Assembly: GCF_013371215.1 (NCBI RefSeq)
Contig: NZ_JABWMH010000003.1
Coordinates: forward strand, 310,001 to 374,000
Length of the DNA: 64,000 nt
Direction: 5' to 3'
Source: Parasphingorhabdus flavimaris
GTDB taxonomy: Bacteria > Pseudomonadota > Alphaproteobacteria > Sphingomonadales > Sphingomonadaceae
Shown here: piece after piece, positions 24,702 through 33,503 of the stretch
Position numbering within the stretch: position 1 is the first letter of the stretch
How the letters are laid out: the number at the start of each line of letters is the position of its first letter
Made by a program: the position numbers and the translations under genes
Notes under the pieces: generated by a model
What the model was told of the DNA's origin: nothing
Seen by the model: the letters and a program-made list of their open reading frames with translations, nothing else
Databases searched by the model: none

Positions 24702-26693
24702 TTAACTTTCCTTATATCCCAGCAGCCGCAAGGCATTTATGACCACGACAAGCGTCGATCCTTCATGCATCACGACAGCGGGGCCGATCCCCAGGCCGAA
24801 GAGTGTTGCCGGGATCAATACGGCCACCACGCCGAGACTGATCCAAAGATTTTGACGGATAATGCTACTTGTCGATCTGCTGAGACCAACGGCAAAAGGC
24901 AATGTTGCCAGATCATCTGCCATTAACGCGATATCTGCCGTTTCAAGCGCGACATCGGAACCGGCGGCTCCCATGGCTATTCCAACAGTCGCATTTGCCA
25001 TCGCGGGGGCATCGTTCACACCATCACCAACCATCGCCACTCCGCCCTGATCGCTCAGTTGAGCAATTTTCTCGACCTTGTCATCCGGCATTAGGTCACC
25101 AAAGGCTTCGTCAAGACCTACTTCCAGGGCGATCGCGTCGGCGACTTTCTGATTGTCGCCAGAAATCATCATCATCCGTGAGATTCCAATAGACCGGAGC
25201 TTGTTTATCACTTCGGACGCTGCAGCGCGGGGCGTATCCATGAGGCCGAGAACGCCAATAAATTTGCCGCCACGCCTGACAATCATGGTGGTGCGACCGC
25301 GTGAAGACATTTCGGTGACTTTTTGGGCGACATCTTCAGGAAGCGAATCCTGATCATCGTCGAGAAACAGCCCCGCTTTTCCTATCAAGACCTTTTCGCC
25401 ATTGATTTTGGCAGTAACGCCTTTGCCCGTTATGCTCTGAAAATTTGTAGCGATCAGATCCGATGATCCGAGGCGTTTTTCTGCAGCACGCACAATAGCT
25501 TGCGCCAGAGGGTGATCACTATGCACTTCGACAGCGGCAGAAATAGCGATGAGTTCGTCTGCTCCAATTTCTCCGAAAGGCACCGTTTCGACTAACTCCG
25601 GTTCGCCAATCGTAAGGGTCCCGGTTTTGTCAAAAGCGATCGAATCAAGCTTACCCAGCATCTCGAGAGGCGCGCCGCCCTTTATGAGAACGCCGCCCCG
25701 CGCTGCACGGGCAATCCCGCTTAAAACAGCGCTGGGTGTTGCAATAGCCAGCGCACAGGGGCTGGCGGCAACGAGGACTGCCATCGCCCTGTAAATGCTA
25801 TCGGAGACTGGCTCGTCTATCACCAACCAAGAAAATCCAGTTGCGATTGCAAGCAGAATGACAACCGGCACAAAAATCCGCTCAAACTTATTGGTGAAGC
25901 TCTGCGTTGGCGATTGACGCGTCTCCGCATCGTTCACCATTTCGACAACCCGGGCCAATGTGGTTTCCGACGCCAATCGGGTGACTTGCACTTCGAGGCT
26001 ACCGCTTCCGTTTATGGATCCGGCGAAAACCCTATGTTCGGATTTGACTTTATCGGCTGCTTTGGCCGCCGCTGCAGCATTGTCGACCGGACGCTTGTCG
26101 ACCGGGACGCTCTCACCGGTTATGGGAGCCTGGTTGACGCTGCTCGCCCCTTTGACAACAAAACCGTCTGCTGGAAGTCGCTCGTTGGAGCGGATGATTA
26201 CAATATCGCCGATTACCAACTCGGCCACGGGCAATCGCAATTCCTCTCCATCCCTGCGGACCACCGCCTCCTCGGGAGCAAGGTCAGACAGTGCGGATAT
26301 GGCATTGCGCGCGCGGGCCATTGCATAATTTTCAAGTGCATGGCCGATGCTGAACAGGAATAATAGAAATGCTCCCTCTGCCCATGCCCCGAGCCACGCC
26401 GCCCCGCCGGCGGCAACGATCATGAGAAAATCTATTTCAAATTTTCGATTTCTGATTTTTTCGAAGGCTTCCAATATCGTAAAATAGCCGCCGAAAAAAT
26501 AGGCCGCTACCAAAAACCAGAACCCAATATTCGCCGGCAGAAGATTGATTTTTGGTCCCAGCCATCCGGCAAGAAGGGTTGCACCGCAAAGGCCTGCAAA
26601 TACCATTTCTGCACGGCCACCAAGCAGCCTGTCGATTAGCCCTCCGTGCGAGTGATCCGAATTTTCCGAATGCTTGCTGTGCTCATCGGTCAT
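24702..26693 (-). CDS. P1B-4-type heavy-metal ATPase (SPC motif, cobalt/zinc class)
   Basis: A 663-residue P-type metal exporter. The intramembrane metal site is ASPCALAIATP: Ser-Pro-Cys defines the P1B-4 class (CoaT/CtpD), associated with Co, Zn or Fe export, unlike the CPC of copper pumps. The C-terminal HEGSTLVVVINALRLL is the matching TM motif. The phosphorylation site DKTGTLTIGEP, the ITGESVPVDK loop and the hinge GDGVNDAPAM are intact. No N-terminal metal-binding domain exists, only a His-bearing tail (SKHSENSDHSHGG). Its start overlaps the DUF190 stop by four bases, and it lies downstream of czcCBA, so an efflux team for divalent metals is likely. Confidence 0.95.
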   Translation of the reverse strand: MTDEHSKHSENSDHSHGGLIDRLLGGRAEMVFAGLCGATLLAGWLGPKINLLPANIGFWFLVAAYFFGGYFTILEAFEKIRNRKFEIDFLMIVAAGGAAWLGAWAEGAFLLFLFSIGHALENYAMARARNAISALSDLAPEEAVVRRDGEELRLPVAELVIGDIVIIRSNERLPADGFVVKGASSVNQAPITGESVPVDKRPVDNAAAAAKAADKVKSEHRVFAGSINGSGSLEVQVTRLASETTLARVVEMVNDAETRQSPTQSFTNKFERIFVPVVILLAIATGFSWLVIDEPVSDSIYRAMAVLVAASPCALAIATPSAVLSGIARAARGGVLIKGGAPLEMLGKLDSIAFDKTGTLTIGEPELVETVPFGEIGADELIAISAAVEVHSDHPLAQAIVRAAEKRLGSSDLIATNFQSITGKGVTAKINGEKVLIGKAGLFLDDDQDSLPEDVAQKVTEMSSRGRTTMIVRRGGKFIGVLGLMDTPRAAASEVINKLRSIGISRMMMISGDNQKVADAIALEVGLDEAFGDLMPDDKVEKIAQLSDQGGVAMVGDGVNDAPAMANATVGIAMGAAGSDVALETADIALMADDLATLPFAVGLSRSTSSIIRQNLWISLGVVAVLIPATLFGLGIGPAVVMHEGSTLVVVINALRLLGYKES

Positions 26694-27028
26694 TTCTGTT
26701 CTGCCGCTCGCGTGAGAACATCAACCTTTTCGAGGCTGACTAGCCCGATCCCCCGCAGATCGTCTAGCTGAGTGTAGAAATCTTCCAGTCGTGCCCGGGC
26801 ATCGATTATTTCGATCACCACCGGTGGATTATCGCCAATTCCGAACGCGTGATGTTCATGAACAATGGAAGACGAGGAGAACCCCAATATTCCTTTCAGG
26901 ACGGTGCCTCCGCGAAGGCCATAAGATCTGGCCCGATCAATAATGGTGGTAACAACTGTCTCGTCCCCATGCATTGCGGCTTCATCGGTATAAATCCGCA
27001 TGAGTGATATTTGTTGCGGCTTTTGCAT
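26690..27028 (-). CDS. DUF190 protein (PII-like fold)
   Basis: A 112-residue DUF190 protein; this family has a PII-like ferredoxin fold. The typical features are LMRIYTDEAAMHGDETVVTT, YGLRGGTVLKGILGFSSSS, the H-EHH-F segment and PPVVIEIIDARARLEDFY. DUF190 proteins are often placed next to CrcB fluoride channels or metal exporters; their ligand is not established. Here it is between czcA (13 bases away) and the P1B-4 ATPase (four-base overlap), so it may control pump activity through a small-molecule or metal signal. Confidence 0.92.
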   Translation of the reverse strand: MQKPQQISLMRIYTDEAAMHGDETVVTTIIDRARSYGLRGGTVLKGILGFSSSSIVHEHHAFGIGDNPPVVIEIIDARARLEDFYTQLDDLRGIGLVSLEKVDVLTRAAEQK

Positions 27029-27041
27029 TATGCACTCCTTC

Positions 27042-30000
27042 TCATTCTGGCTTTGGACGGAAACGTTGCAGGATTGGAAATTTGTCCAAAGAGGGCGTGA
27101 ATCGCTTGATATGCGGCCTCAAATCGGGAAATTCGCGCTCAAGCATCAACCGTGTCACGGCGGGCAACACGAAAAGCGTCAAAATCGTTGCGGTGATCAA
27201 ACCGCCGATAACCACGATCGCCAACGGCTTTTGCACCTCAGCGCCTGTGCCAGTCGCGATTGCCATCGGAACGAAGCCCAATGACGGCACGATGGCTGTC
27301 ATCAGAATGGACCTGTAGCGTTCGACTGCGCCAGAGTAGATGGCCTCAACCAATTCCACGCCAGATTCAAGACGCCCCTGAATGGCGGTCATCATCACAA
27401 GTCCATTGAGCACCGCCACGCCGGCCAGAACAATAAAGCCCACAGCAACCGAGATAGAGAATGGCAGACCCGTTGCTGCTAGCGAGAATATCCCGCCTGC
27501 AATTCCCAGAGGGACTGTGACAAATACTGCGGCAGCCATACGGAAGTTACCGAGAGCCATGACCAGCAGACCAAAGATCAACAGCGCTATGACAGGAACA
27601 ACAAGATTGATTCTTGCCTGAGCGGCCTGCAGGCTTTCAAATTGCCCGCCCCATTCGAGGATGACTCCTGATGGTAGAGCGACATCGCGCTCAATTTGGG
27701 ACTTCGCTTCGTTCACAAAGGAGCCAACATCGCGGCCTCGAACATTGAGCTGCACAACAACGCGCCGCTGTCCGTTTTCCCGGCTGATCTGATTGAGGCC
27801 TTCGGTTTCTTTCAGGGTAGCCAAGGATCGGAGTGGAACCGACGACCTTTTCCCGAAACCATTTTCCGGCAAAATAACTGGTAGCGCTCCGATAGCGTCG
27901 ATATCGTTACGCACTTCGCCAGGTAGCCTCACAACAATATCAAACCTGCGGTCGCCCTGAAATACCAGCCCGCTTTCGGCGCCGCCCAATGCGGCGCTGA
28001 CGGTTGCGGCCACTTCATCAACGGTGAGACCATGGGCTGCAATTGCCGAATTATCGAATTGCACGTCCAATGTCGGAAAGCCCTCGGTTTGCTCGACGCG
28101 GACATCCGCAGAACCTTCAATACCCGAAAAAACGGTCGCAAGCTGATTGGCAGTGGCCGACAGCTGCTCGAGGTCGTCGCCAAATACCTTGACGGCAACA
28201 TCACCCCGCACACCTGCAATCAACTCATTGAAACGCATTTCAATGGGCTGACTGAACTCGTAATTCTGGCCGATGAGATTGGCTAGTTTCGCTTCCATCT
28301 GTTCCACCAGCTCTGTCTTTGAAAGCGACGGGTCGGGCCATTCATCTTTCGGACGCAAAATGATAAATGCATCGGAAATATTGACCGGCATGGGATCGCT
28401 GGCCACTTCAGCTGTTCCGGTTTTTGAATACATGAAGCGGACCTGTGGAAATTTGGAAATCTCCCGCTCGATCTGTTTTTGCATTGAAACAGATTGATCC
28501 AGCGAAGTGGACGGTATTCGGATCGATTGAAGGGACAGATCCTGTTCGTCGAGTTGCGGCATGAACTCGCTACCGAGAAAGCCGAACATACCGATCGACA
28601 GTCCAAATACGGCAAGGCCTGCCAAGGTTGCCCGTCCGGGCCATTTCAGTGCTTTTCGTAATGCCGGTTCGTATTTGCTTTTGCTCCAGCTCACCATCCG
28701 AACCTCTTTTTCAGAAACACGGCCGCTTATCAGCAGAGCCAATAATGCCGGGACCAAGGTCAGTGAGAGAATAAACGCCGATATGAGCGCAAGCATTACG
28801 GTGATGGCCATCGGCGAGAAGGTCTTTCCTTCAACACCCTGGAAGGTGAGCAATGGCACGAAAACCAGCAAAATTATCGCCTGGCCAAATAGCGAAGGCC
28901 TGATCATTTCTCTTGTTGATGCGATCACTTCTTCCAGTCGTTCGCCTAGAGATAGAAGTCGCCCTTCTTCATGTTGCCGGCCTGCCATCCGGCGCAGGAA
29001 ATTTTCCACGATGATAACACTGCCGTCAACGATCAAGCCGAAATCAAGAGCGCCCAAGCTCATGAGATTTCCCGAAACGCCAAATCGATTCATGCCGATT
29101 GCCATCATCACAAAGGAAACGGGAATGACGAGCGCGGTAATCAGCGCTGCCCTGAAATTGCCAAGGAGCAGGAATAGCGCGACGATAACCAACAAAGCTC
29201 CCTCGGTCAGGTTTTTTTCAACCGTGCTGATAGTCGCATTGACCAGTTTCGAACGGTCCAGAACGACTTCTAATTTTATGTTGGGAGGCATTGTCTTGAC
29301 GATTTCTGCAAGCCTTTCACCGGTTGCAGCGGCAACCGCACGGCTGTTTTCACCAAGCAGCATCAATGCGGTTCCGACAACGACTTCTTCGCCATTCTCG
29401 GTTGCCGCGCCGGTTCGCAAATCGCCGCCATTGCTGACGGATGCAACGTCACGGACGCGAACAGGAATGCCTTCGCGTGTCGCGATGATCGAATTTTCAA
29501 TTTCTTCCAGCGATTTGAGTCGTGCGTCTGCCCGCACCAGAAATGCCTCTCCGCCGCGTTCAACGAAGTTTGCGCCAACAGAAAGATTGACCCTTCCAAG
29601 CGCTTCGGAAAGATCGTCAAAACCGATACCGTAGGAAGAAAGCCGAGCCGCCGAGGGGGTAACGACAAATTGTTTGGCGTAACCACCAATCGAGTCAACA
29701 CCAGCGATGCCCTTGACGTTGCGCAATTGCGGTCCGATTACCCAGTCTTGAAGCGTGCGTAGATACGCCGCCTTTGAGACTTCATCGTTCAAGCGTTCAC
29801 CTTCGGGAGTCAGGTATGAACCATCAGATTGCCAGCCAGAACCGCCCGCAGCTTTTCCTTTTTCAAATGGCTCGTAGCTGACCGTCCACATCAAAACCTC
29901 GCCAAGCCCTGTGGATACCGGTCCCATTGCCGGTTCGGCAGTGGCCGGCAGGCTATTGCGAACAGTGGTCAGTCTTTCGGCCACCTGTTGACGAGCAAAG

Positions 30001-30311
30001 TAGACGTCGGCGCTATCGTCGAATATCGCCGTAACCTGCGAAAAGCCGTTCCGGGAGATGGATCGGGTCGTCTGCAGTCCCGGAATGCCCGCCAGCGATG
30101 TTTCAACCGGATAAGTCACCAAGCGTTCAATATCGAGCGGTGAGAGAGTAGGGTCGACAGTGTTGATCTGGACCTGATTATTGGTGATGTCAGGGACAGC
30201 ATCAATTGGCAGATTAACCAGATTAAAGACTCCGAGTGCCGCGACTGCAGCAAGAAACAATACGGTAAGATACCGATTGCGGACGGACATTTCGACGAGA
30301 CGTGCAATCAT
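27042..30311 (-). CDS. czcA: CzcA-type heavy-metal RND efflux pump
   Basis: Full-length 1089-residue RND pump for divalent metals (Co/Zn/Cd). The N-terminus MIARLVEMSVRNRYLTV and the charged TM4 motif ALDFGLIVDGSVIIVEN (the DFGxxVDGxVVxxEN form) identify the HME1 (CzcA) class, in contrast to the CusA-type pump at the left edge. Twelve membrane segments and two large periplasmic loops are expected, and the lengths fit. It follows czcB by 28 bases and is followed by DUF190 after 13 bases, in one leftward operon. Specificity between Zn, Co, Cd and Ni cannot be fixed from sequence. Confidence 0.97.
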   Translation of the reverse strand: MIARLVEMSVRNRYLTVLFLAAVAALGVFNLVNLPIDAVPDITNNQVQINTVDPTLSPLDIERLVTYPVETSLAGIPGLQTTRSISRNGFSQVTAIFDDSADVYFARQQVAERLTTVRNSLPATAEPAMGPVSTGLGEVLMWTVSYEPFEKGKAAGGSGWQSDGSYLTPEGERLNDEVSKAAYLRTLQDWVIGPQLRNVKGIAGVDSIGGYAKQFVVTPSAARLSSYGIGFDDLSEALGRVNLSVGANFVERGGEAFLVRADARLKSLEEIENSIIATREGIPVRVRDVASVSNGGDLRTGAATENGEEVVVGTALMLLGENSRAVAAATGERLAEIVKTMPPNIKLEVVLDRSKLVNATISTVEKNLTEGALLVIVALFLLLGNFRAALITALVIPVSFVMMAIGMNRFGVSGNLMSLGALDFGLIVDGSVIIVENFLRRMAGRQHEEGRLLSLGERLEEVIASTREMIRPSLFGQAIILLVFVPLLTFQGVEGKTFSPMAITVMLALISAFILSLTLVPALLALLISGRVSEKEVRMVSWSKSKYEPALRKALKWPGRATLAGLAVFGLSIGMFGFLGSEFMPQLDEQDLSLQSIRIPSTSLDQSVSMQKQIEREISKFPQVRFMYSKTGTAEVASDPMPVNISDAFIILRPKDEWPDPSLSKTELVEQMEAKLANLIGQNYEFSQPIEMRFNELIAGVRGDVAVKVFGDDLEQLSATANQLATVFSGIEGSADVRVEQTEGFPTLDVQFDNSAIAAHGLTVDEVAATVSAALGGAESGLVFQGDRRFDIVVRLPGEVRNDIDAIGALPVILPENGFGKRSSVPLRSLATLKETEGLNQISRENGQRRVVVQLNVRGRDVGSFVNEAKSQIERDVALPSGVILEWGGQFESLQAAQARINLVVPVIALLIFGLLVMALGNFRMAAAVFVTVPLGIAGGIFSLAATGLPFSISVAVGFIVLAGVAVLNGLVMMTAIQGRLESGVELVEAIYSGAVERYRSILMTAIVPSLGFVPMAIATGTGAEVQKPLAIVVIGGLITATILTLFVLPAVTRLMLEREFPDLRPHIKRFTPSLDKFPILQRFRPKPE

Positions 30312-30339
30312 AGCCGTTGCTCCAATGGGAATGTATTAA

Positions 30340-31491
30340 TCAATGTTCTGCTTCGCCGCGGCCAAGTTCAGATTTCAGGAGAAAGGCGTTTTTACCGGCG
30401 ATTTGTTCGCCGGACTTGAGACCGTCGACAATCTCGATTCTACCGCCGCTCTTCGCTCCGGTCGTAACGGACCGTGCACGGAAACCAGATTTGGTCTTTA
30501 CAAACACGACGTTGCGTCCTTCGACGGATTGGACAGCCTCTGCGGGAACAATCAATGCCGTAGACTGATCGCTTGTCGCCTGCTGAAGTATCCGCACCCG
30601 CACATATTCTCCGGGGACGAGTCTGGCGCCTGAAGCAGGGGCAAGCACGACAATGGCCGCTCTGTTTTCCGGATCGGCAGCTGGCGTAACCGCCAATACC
30701 CGAGCGGAGATTTCACCCTCGGGCGTTTCGACCGTGGCCGCTGCTCCAGTGCTGATCTTGCGCGCATCTTCCGCAGGAACTGCCGCCTCAATTTGAATAA
30801 GGTTCGGATTGGCGATACGGAAAAGCTCATCCTGTGCGGTGACATAGGAGCCGAGAATTGCCGGGCTTGACGTTATTCGGCCGCCAATCGGTGAGCGCAC
30901 AGCAATAAATCGTCCGCTGACACCTGACGCAGTGGCCGCCTGGCTTGCCCGTCTTGCTTCTGCGGCAGCCTGTTGATTTTCTGCTCTCGCCGTTTCAAGA
31001 TCTGCCCGTGCGGTGATTTTCTCATCGAAGAGGCGCTGCTCACGGTTCAGCTGCGACCGGGCAAGCGCGGCCCGAGAAGCTGCCGATGTAACTTCGGAAC
31101 TAATTGCGGCGGCTTCGCGGCTCTCTATGGTAGCTACTGTCTCGCCGCGCCGAACCGCATCTCCCAACCTCTTTTTGATGTTCGTGACCCTGCCTTCAGC
31201 GCCTGCACTCAATATGGCCTGCCCTTGGGGAGACGGTGCAACACTACCCTGCGCAATAATCTCGGCATCAAGCGAACTTGGAGCCACATCGAATATTCCG
31301 ATTTCAGAGGCGCGCAGCTGTTCTTCTGTCATTTCGACAACGCCCTCTTCTTCGGAATGATTTTCTTCTGTGGTGTTGGCAGCGCCCTGATTTTCCGCGC
31401 TACCGCCGGTTGAGCCATTGAAAATTACTCCCAGCACAACCGCAAACGCGATGGCCAGGCCAGCGATTATGATCCATTTTCTGTTGTTCAT
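30340..31491 (-). CDS. czcB: CzcB-type RND periplasmic adaptor
   Basis: A 383-residue membrane fusion protein for CzcA. It has one N-terminal membrane anchor (about 5-25, KWIIIAGLAIAFAVVLG), a Gly/Glu-rich linker (ENHSEEEGVVEMTEEQLRAS), a lipoyl half with NIKKRLGDAVRRGETVATIE, a coiled-coil hairpin (about 120-180), and beta-barrel and membrane-proximal domains (EIVDGLKSGEQIAGKNAFLL). No CusF-like extension is present. The neighbours are a small membrane protein two bases upstream and czcA 28 bases downstream. Confidence 0.95.
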   Translation of the reverse strand: MNNRKWIIIAGLAIAFAVVLGVIFNGSTGGSAENQGAANTTEENHSEEEGVVEMTEEQLRASEIGIFDVAPSSLDAEIIAQGSVAPSPQGQAILSAGAEGRVTNIKKRLGDAVRRGETVATIESREAAAISSEVTSAASRAALARSQLNREQRLFDEKITARADLETARAENQQAAAEARRASQAATASGVSGRFIAVRSPIGGRITSSPAILGSYVTAQDELFRIANPNLIQIEAAVPAEDARKISTGAAATVETPEGEISARVLAVTPAADPENRAAIVVLAPASGARLVPGEYVRVRILQQATSDQSTALIVPAEAVQSVEGRNVVFVKTKSGFRARSVTTGAKSGGRIEIVDGLKSGEQIAGKNAFLLKSELGRGEAEH

Positions 31492-31492
31492 T

Positions 31493-31702
31493 TTATATAT
31501 CCCTGCTCGAATTTTGTGACCGTCCCGCAGTCAAACTCTGGTTTTGTGGAGGCCCGCTGTCACCGGAAAAACTGGTTTCTGTAGTGACGCAATCTGGCAC
31601 CGCTATTGCGATCGAAGTCAGCATGAACAGGCCGGTTAGAACAGTCAGCATGGTGAAGATGCCAGCCAATATTATGACGTGATCTACTTCCAGTTTTCTC
31701 AT
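31493..31702 (-). CDS. Small single-TM protein between czcC and czcB, unknown function
   Basis: A 69-residue protein with an acidic start (MRKLEVDHVIILAGIF), one membrane segment (about 9-33) and a polar, Ser/Gly-rich C-terminal tail. It has no recognised domain. It is wedged without gaps between czcC (it starts one base after the czcC stop) and czcB (ends one base before), so it is almost certainly translated with them. It may be a small regulator or stabiliser of the pump. Its Cys in AVPDCVTTE could be periplasmic. Confidence 0.7.
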   Translation of the reverse strand: MRKLEVDHVIILAGIFTMLTVLTGLFMLTSIAIAVPDCVTTETSFSGDSGPPQNQSLTAGRSQNSSRDI

Positions 31703-32932
31703 CTATCTGGCCGCCAATCTCAGCAGTGTAATCACCGCCTCCGCTCTCGCTACCTTGGCTTCCAACAGGCCGAGTTCAGCCGTGTCTCTTGCTGCTGCAG
31801 CGTCCAGGACATCCAACAGGGTAAATTTTCCGTATTGATATCCCAGTTGGGCCAGCCTTGATGCTTCTTCAGCTTGGGGCAGTGTCTGGCTTTCCAGAGT
31901 TTCCACCCGGCTTTGCGTTGCTTCCAGTTGATTGCTGGCAATATTATATTCCCGGTTGATCGCTACCAACCGCAAAGCGCGACGCGCCTCAGCTCCGCGA
32001 ACGCTCGCTTCTGCCGCTTGAATGCTGCCCTGGTTGCGATTTCCAAACGGTATGGCAATCGAAGCACCCACGATGAACGCAGTATCCCCGCTTTCTTCAA
32101 AACGTCTGGCGCCGCCGCTTAACGTTAGATCCGGAACAGCATTTGCGCGTTCGCGCGTGACAATGGCACTGGCAGCGTCCCGGTTCGCTTCTGCGGCTTT
32201 GATCTGTAGGGATTGGGACAGGTCGGCCTCAAATTCTACGTCACCGCCGCTGAGCCAGACCGGCTCAACTTCCTGAGGTGGTGTTTGCGAGCCCCAAAGC
32301 GATGCAAGTAGCAATCTGGCGGAATATTCCTCTGCCCTTGCGGCTTCCAGTGCTGCTTCCGCTTCGCCAAGCGCAGCGTCAGCGCGCAATGCTCTAAGCG
32401 GCGGGTCACGGCCAGTTTCAACGAGGATTCTAGCAATTCTTGACAGCTCCCGGTTGCGACCGACGACGCGCGTTGCAAAGTCAAGGCGGCTCTGAGCAGC
32501 AACTGCTTCTGTATATGCCAAACGCACGGAGCTGGCCAATTCGGCCTGAGAGATAGCAGCTTCTACCTCTGCCAGGCTTGTCTGCGCTCGCGCCGCACGT
32601 GTTCTGGCTCCGCGTTTACCGCCGAGCTCCAATCTTTGCCCAACAGAAACTGTATATTCGGTTGAACGCAGGCCTTTGAAAACGCCGCTCCCGGCGACGT
32701 TTTCAACCTCTACCGAGACCTCGGGATTTGGTCCGAGGCTCGCTTGTTTTTGGTTTCCGCGCGCGATATCAATCTCTGCTTGGGAAATTTGCACGGCAGG
32801 CGATTCAGCTCCAGCGCGCACTAAGGCCTCGTTTAAACTAACACTCTGATCCTCGGCCAGAGCGGCAGTGGCAGGGCTCGCGGCAAATATCATTGCCGCA
32901 CAGAGGCGCAGGCGCGCCATTTTCTTCAACAT
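31703..32932 (-). CDS. czcC: CzcC-type outer-membrane channel (TolC family)
   Basis: A 409-residue OEP-family channel with a signal peptide (LRLCAAMIFAASPATAALA). The first TolC repeat opens at VSLNEALVRAGAESPAVQIS and a second near ADLSQSLQIKAAEANRD. Long helices rich in Ala, Arg and Glu follow. It would form the outer-membrane tunnel of the CzcCBA system. Its stop abuts the small membrane gene. Distance from the upstream Cys/His protein is 65 bases, so the promoter may lie before that gene. Confidence 0.94.
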   Translation of the reverse strand: MLKKMARLRLCAAMIFAASPATAALAEDQSVSLNEALVRAGAESPAVQISQAEIDIARGNQKQASLGPNPEVSVEVENVAGSGVFKGLRSTEYTVSVGQRLELGGKRGARTRAARAQTSLAEVEAAISQAELASSVRLAYTEAVAAQSRLDFATRVVGRNRELSRIARILVETGRDPPLRALRADAALGEAEAALEAARAEEYSARLLLASLWGSQTPPQEVEPVWLSGGDVEFEADLSQSLQIKAAEANRDAASAIVTRERANAVPDLTLSGGARRFEESGDTAFIVGASIAIPFGNRNQGSIQAAEASVRGAEARRALRLVAINREYNIASNQLEATQSRVETLESQTLPQAEEASRLAQLGYQYGKFTLLDVLDAAAARDTAELGLLEAKVARAEAVITLLRLAAR

Positions 32933-32997
32933 TTCTGAGAAATCCTCGCTTAACTAATTGAAATAACGCCATGAGTCTGGCGCAAGTCAGAATTAGT

Positions 32998-33363
32998 TCA
33001 GACGCGAGGTGGTCGTTTTAAACGGGATGAATGCGCAGACAGCGCAAATTGATCGGCATTGCTGCTGAAGCTGGAACTTACCAGATTCACTGAACCGTCG
33101 AAGCCCAGCAACCGTTCTGTGGTAACGCTGCCGTTATGGCAATGACCATGCGGACAGATTCCATGTTTACCGGCGTCATTATCCGAAGGGGCTTCATCCG
33201 AGTGTCCGGCGTCGGAAATCAACATCAGTTCGGCGTTTTGTGGTTCGCTGGCGCATTCAGCTGCTTCGGCTACCGTCATGCTCGACATAATCAGAACGAG
33301 CAAAACCGCCATCAGGCGAAAGAGCCCTGACGTTTTTTCATTTATGCCGCTGCGTTCATTCAT
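32998..33363 (-). CDS. Small exported Cys/His-containing protein heading the czc operon
   Basis: ATG 33363 gives 121 residues; the upstream TTG adds only four. A signal peptide (RLMAVLLVLIMSSMTVAEA) is followed by AECASEPQN and a His/Cys segment (DAGKHGICPHGHCHNGSV) that looks suited to binding divalent metal. The rest is low in complexity and ends RLKRPPRV. I do not know a named family. It precedes czcC in the same direction, 65 bases away, and resembles the Cys-rich exported protein ahead of cusCBA in general design only. It may be a periplasmic metal buffer or a sensor. Confidence 0.7.
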   Translation of the reverse strand: MNERSGINEKTSGLFRLMAVLLVLIMSSMTVAEAAECASEPQNAELMLISDAGHSDEAPSDNDAGKHGICPHGHCHNGSVTTERLLGFDGSVNLVSSSFSSNADQFALSAHSSRLKRPPRV

Positions 33364-33503
33364 GGTTCCGCCCAATACATTATCTCGTTAGTTCATCAAG
33401 TGCTTTTGAACAACATTTCCAATATTTCATGCAGTTAGATATGTAATATCATCAAATTTTGTGGTCTTTGATCGGTTTAAGAATTAGTAAAAATCACGAA
33501 GAA

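Noticed and set aside
28561-29634. 357-residue plus-strand frame inside czcA
   Set aside because: It is rich in Ser/Arg/Pro, without domain, and antisense to an intact RND pump; shadow frame.
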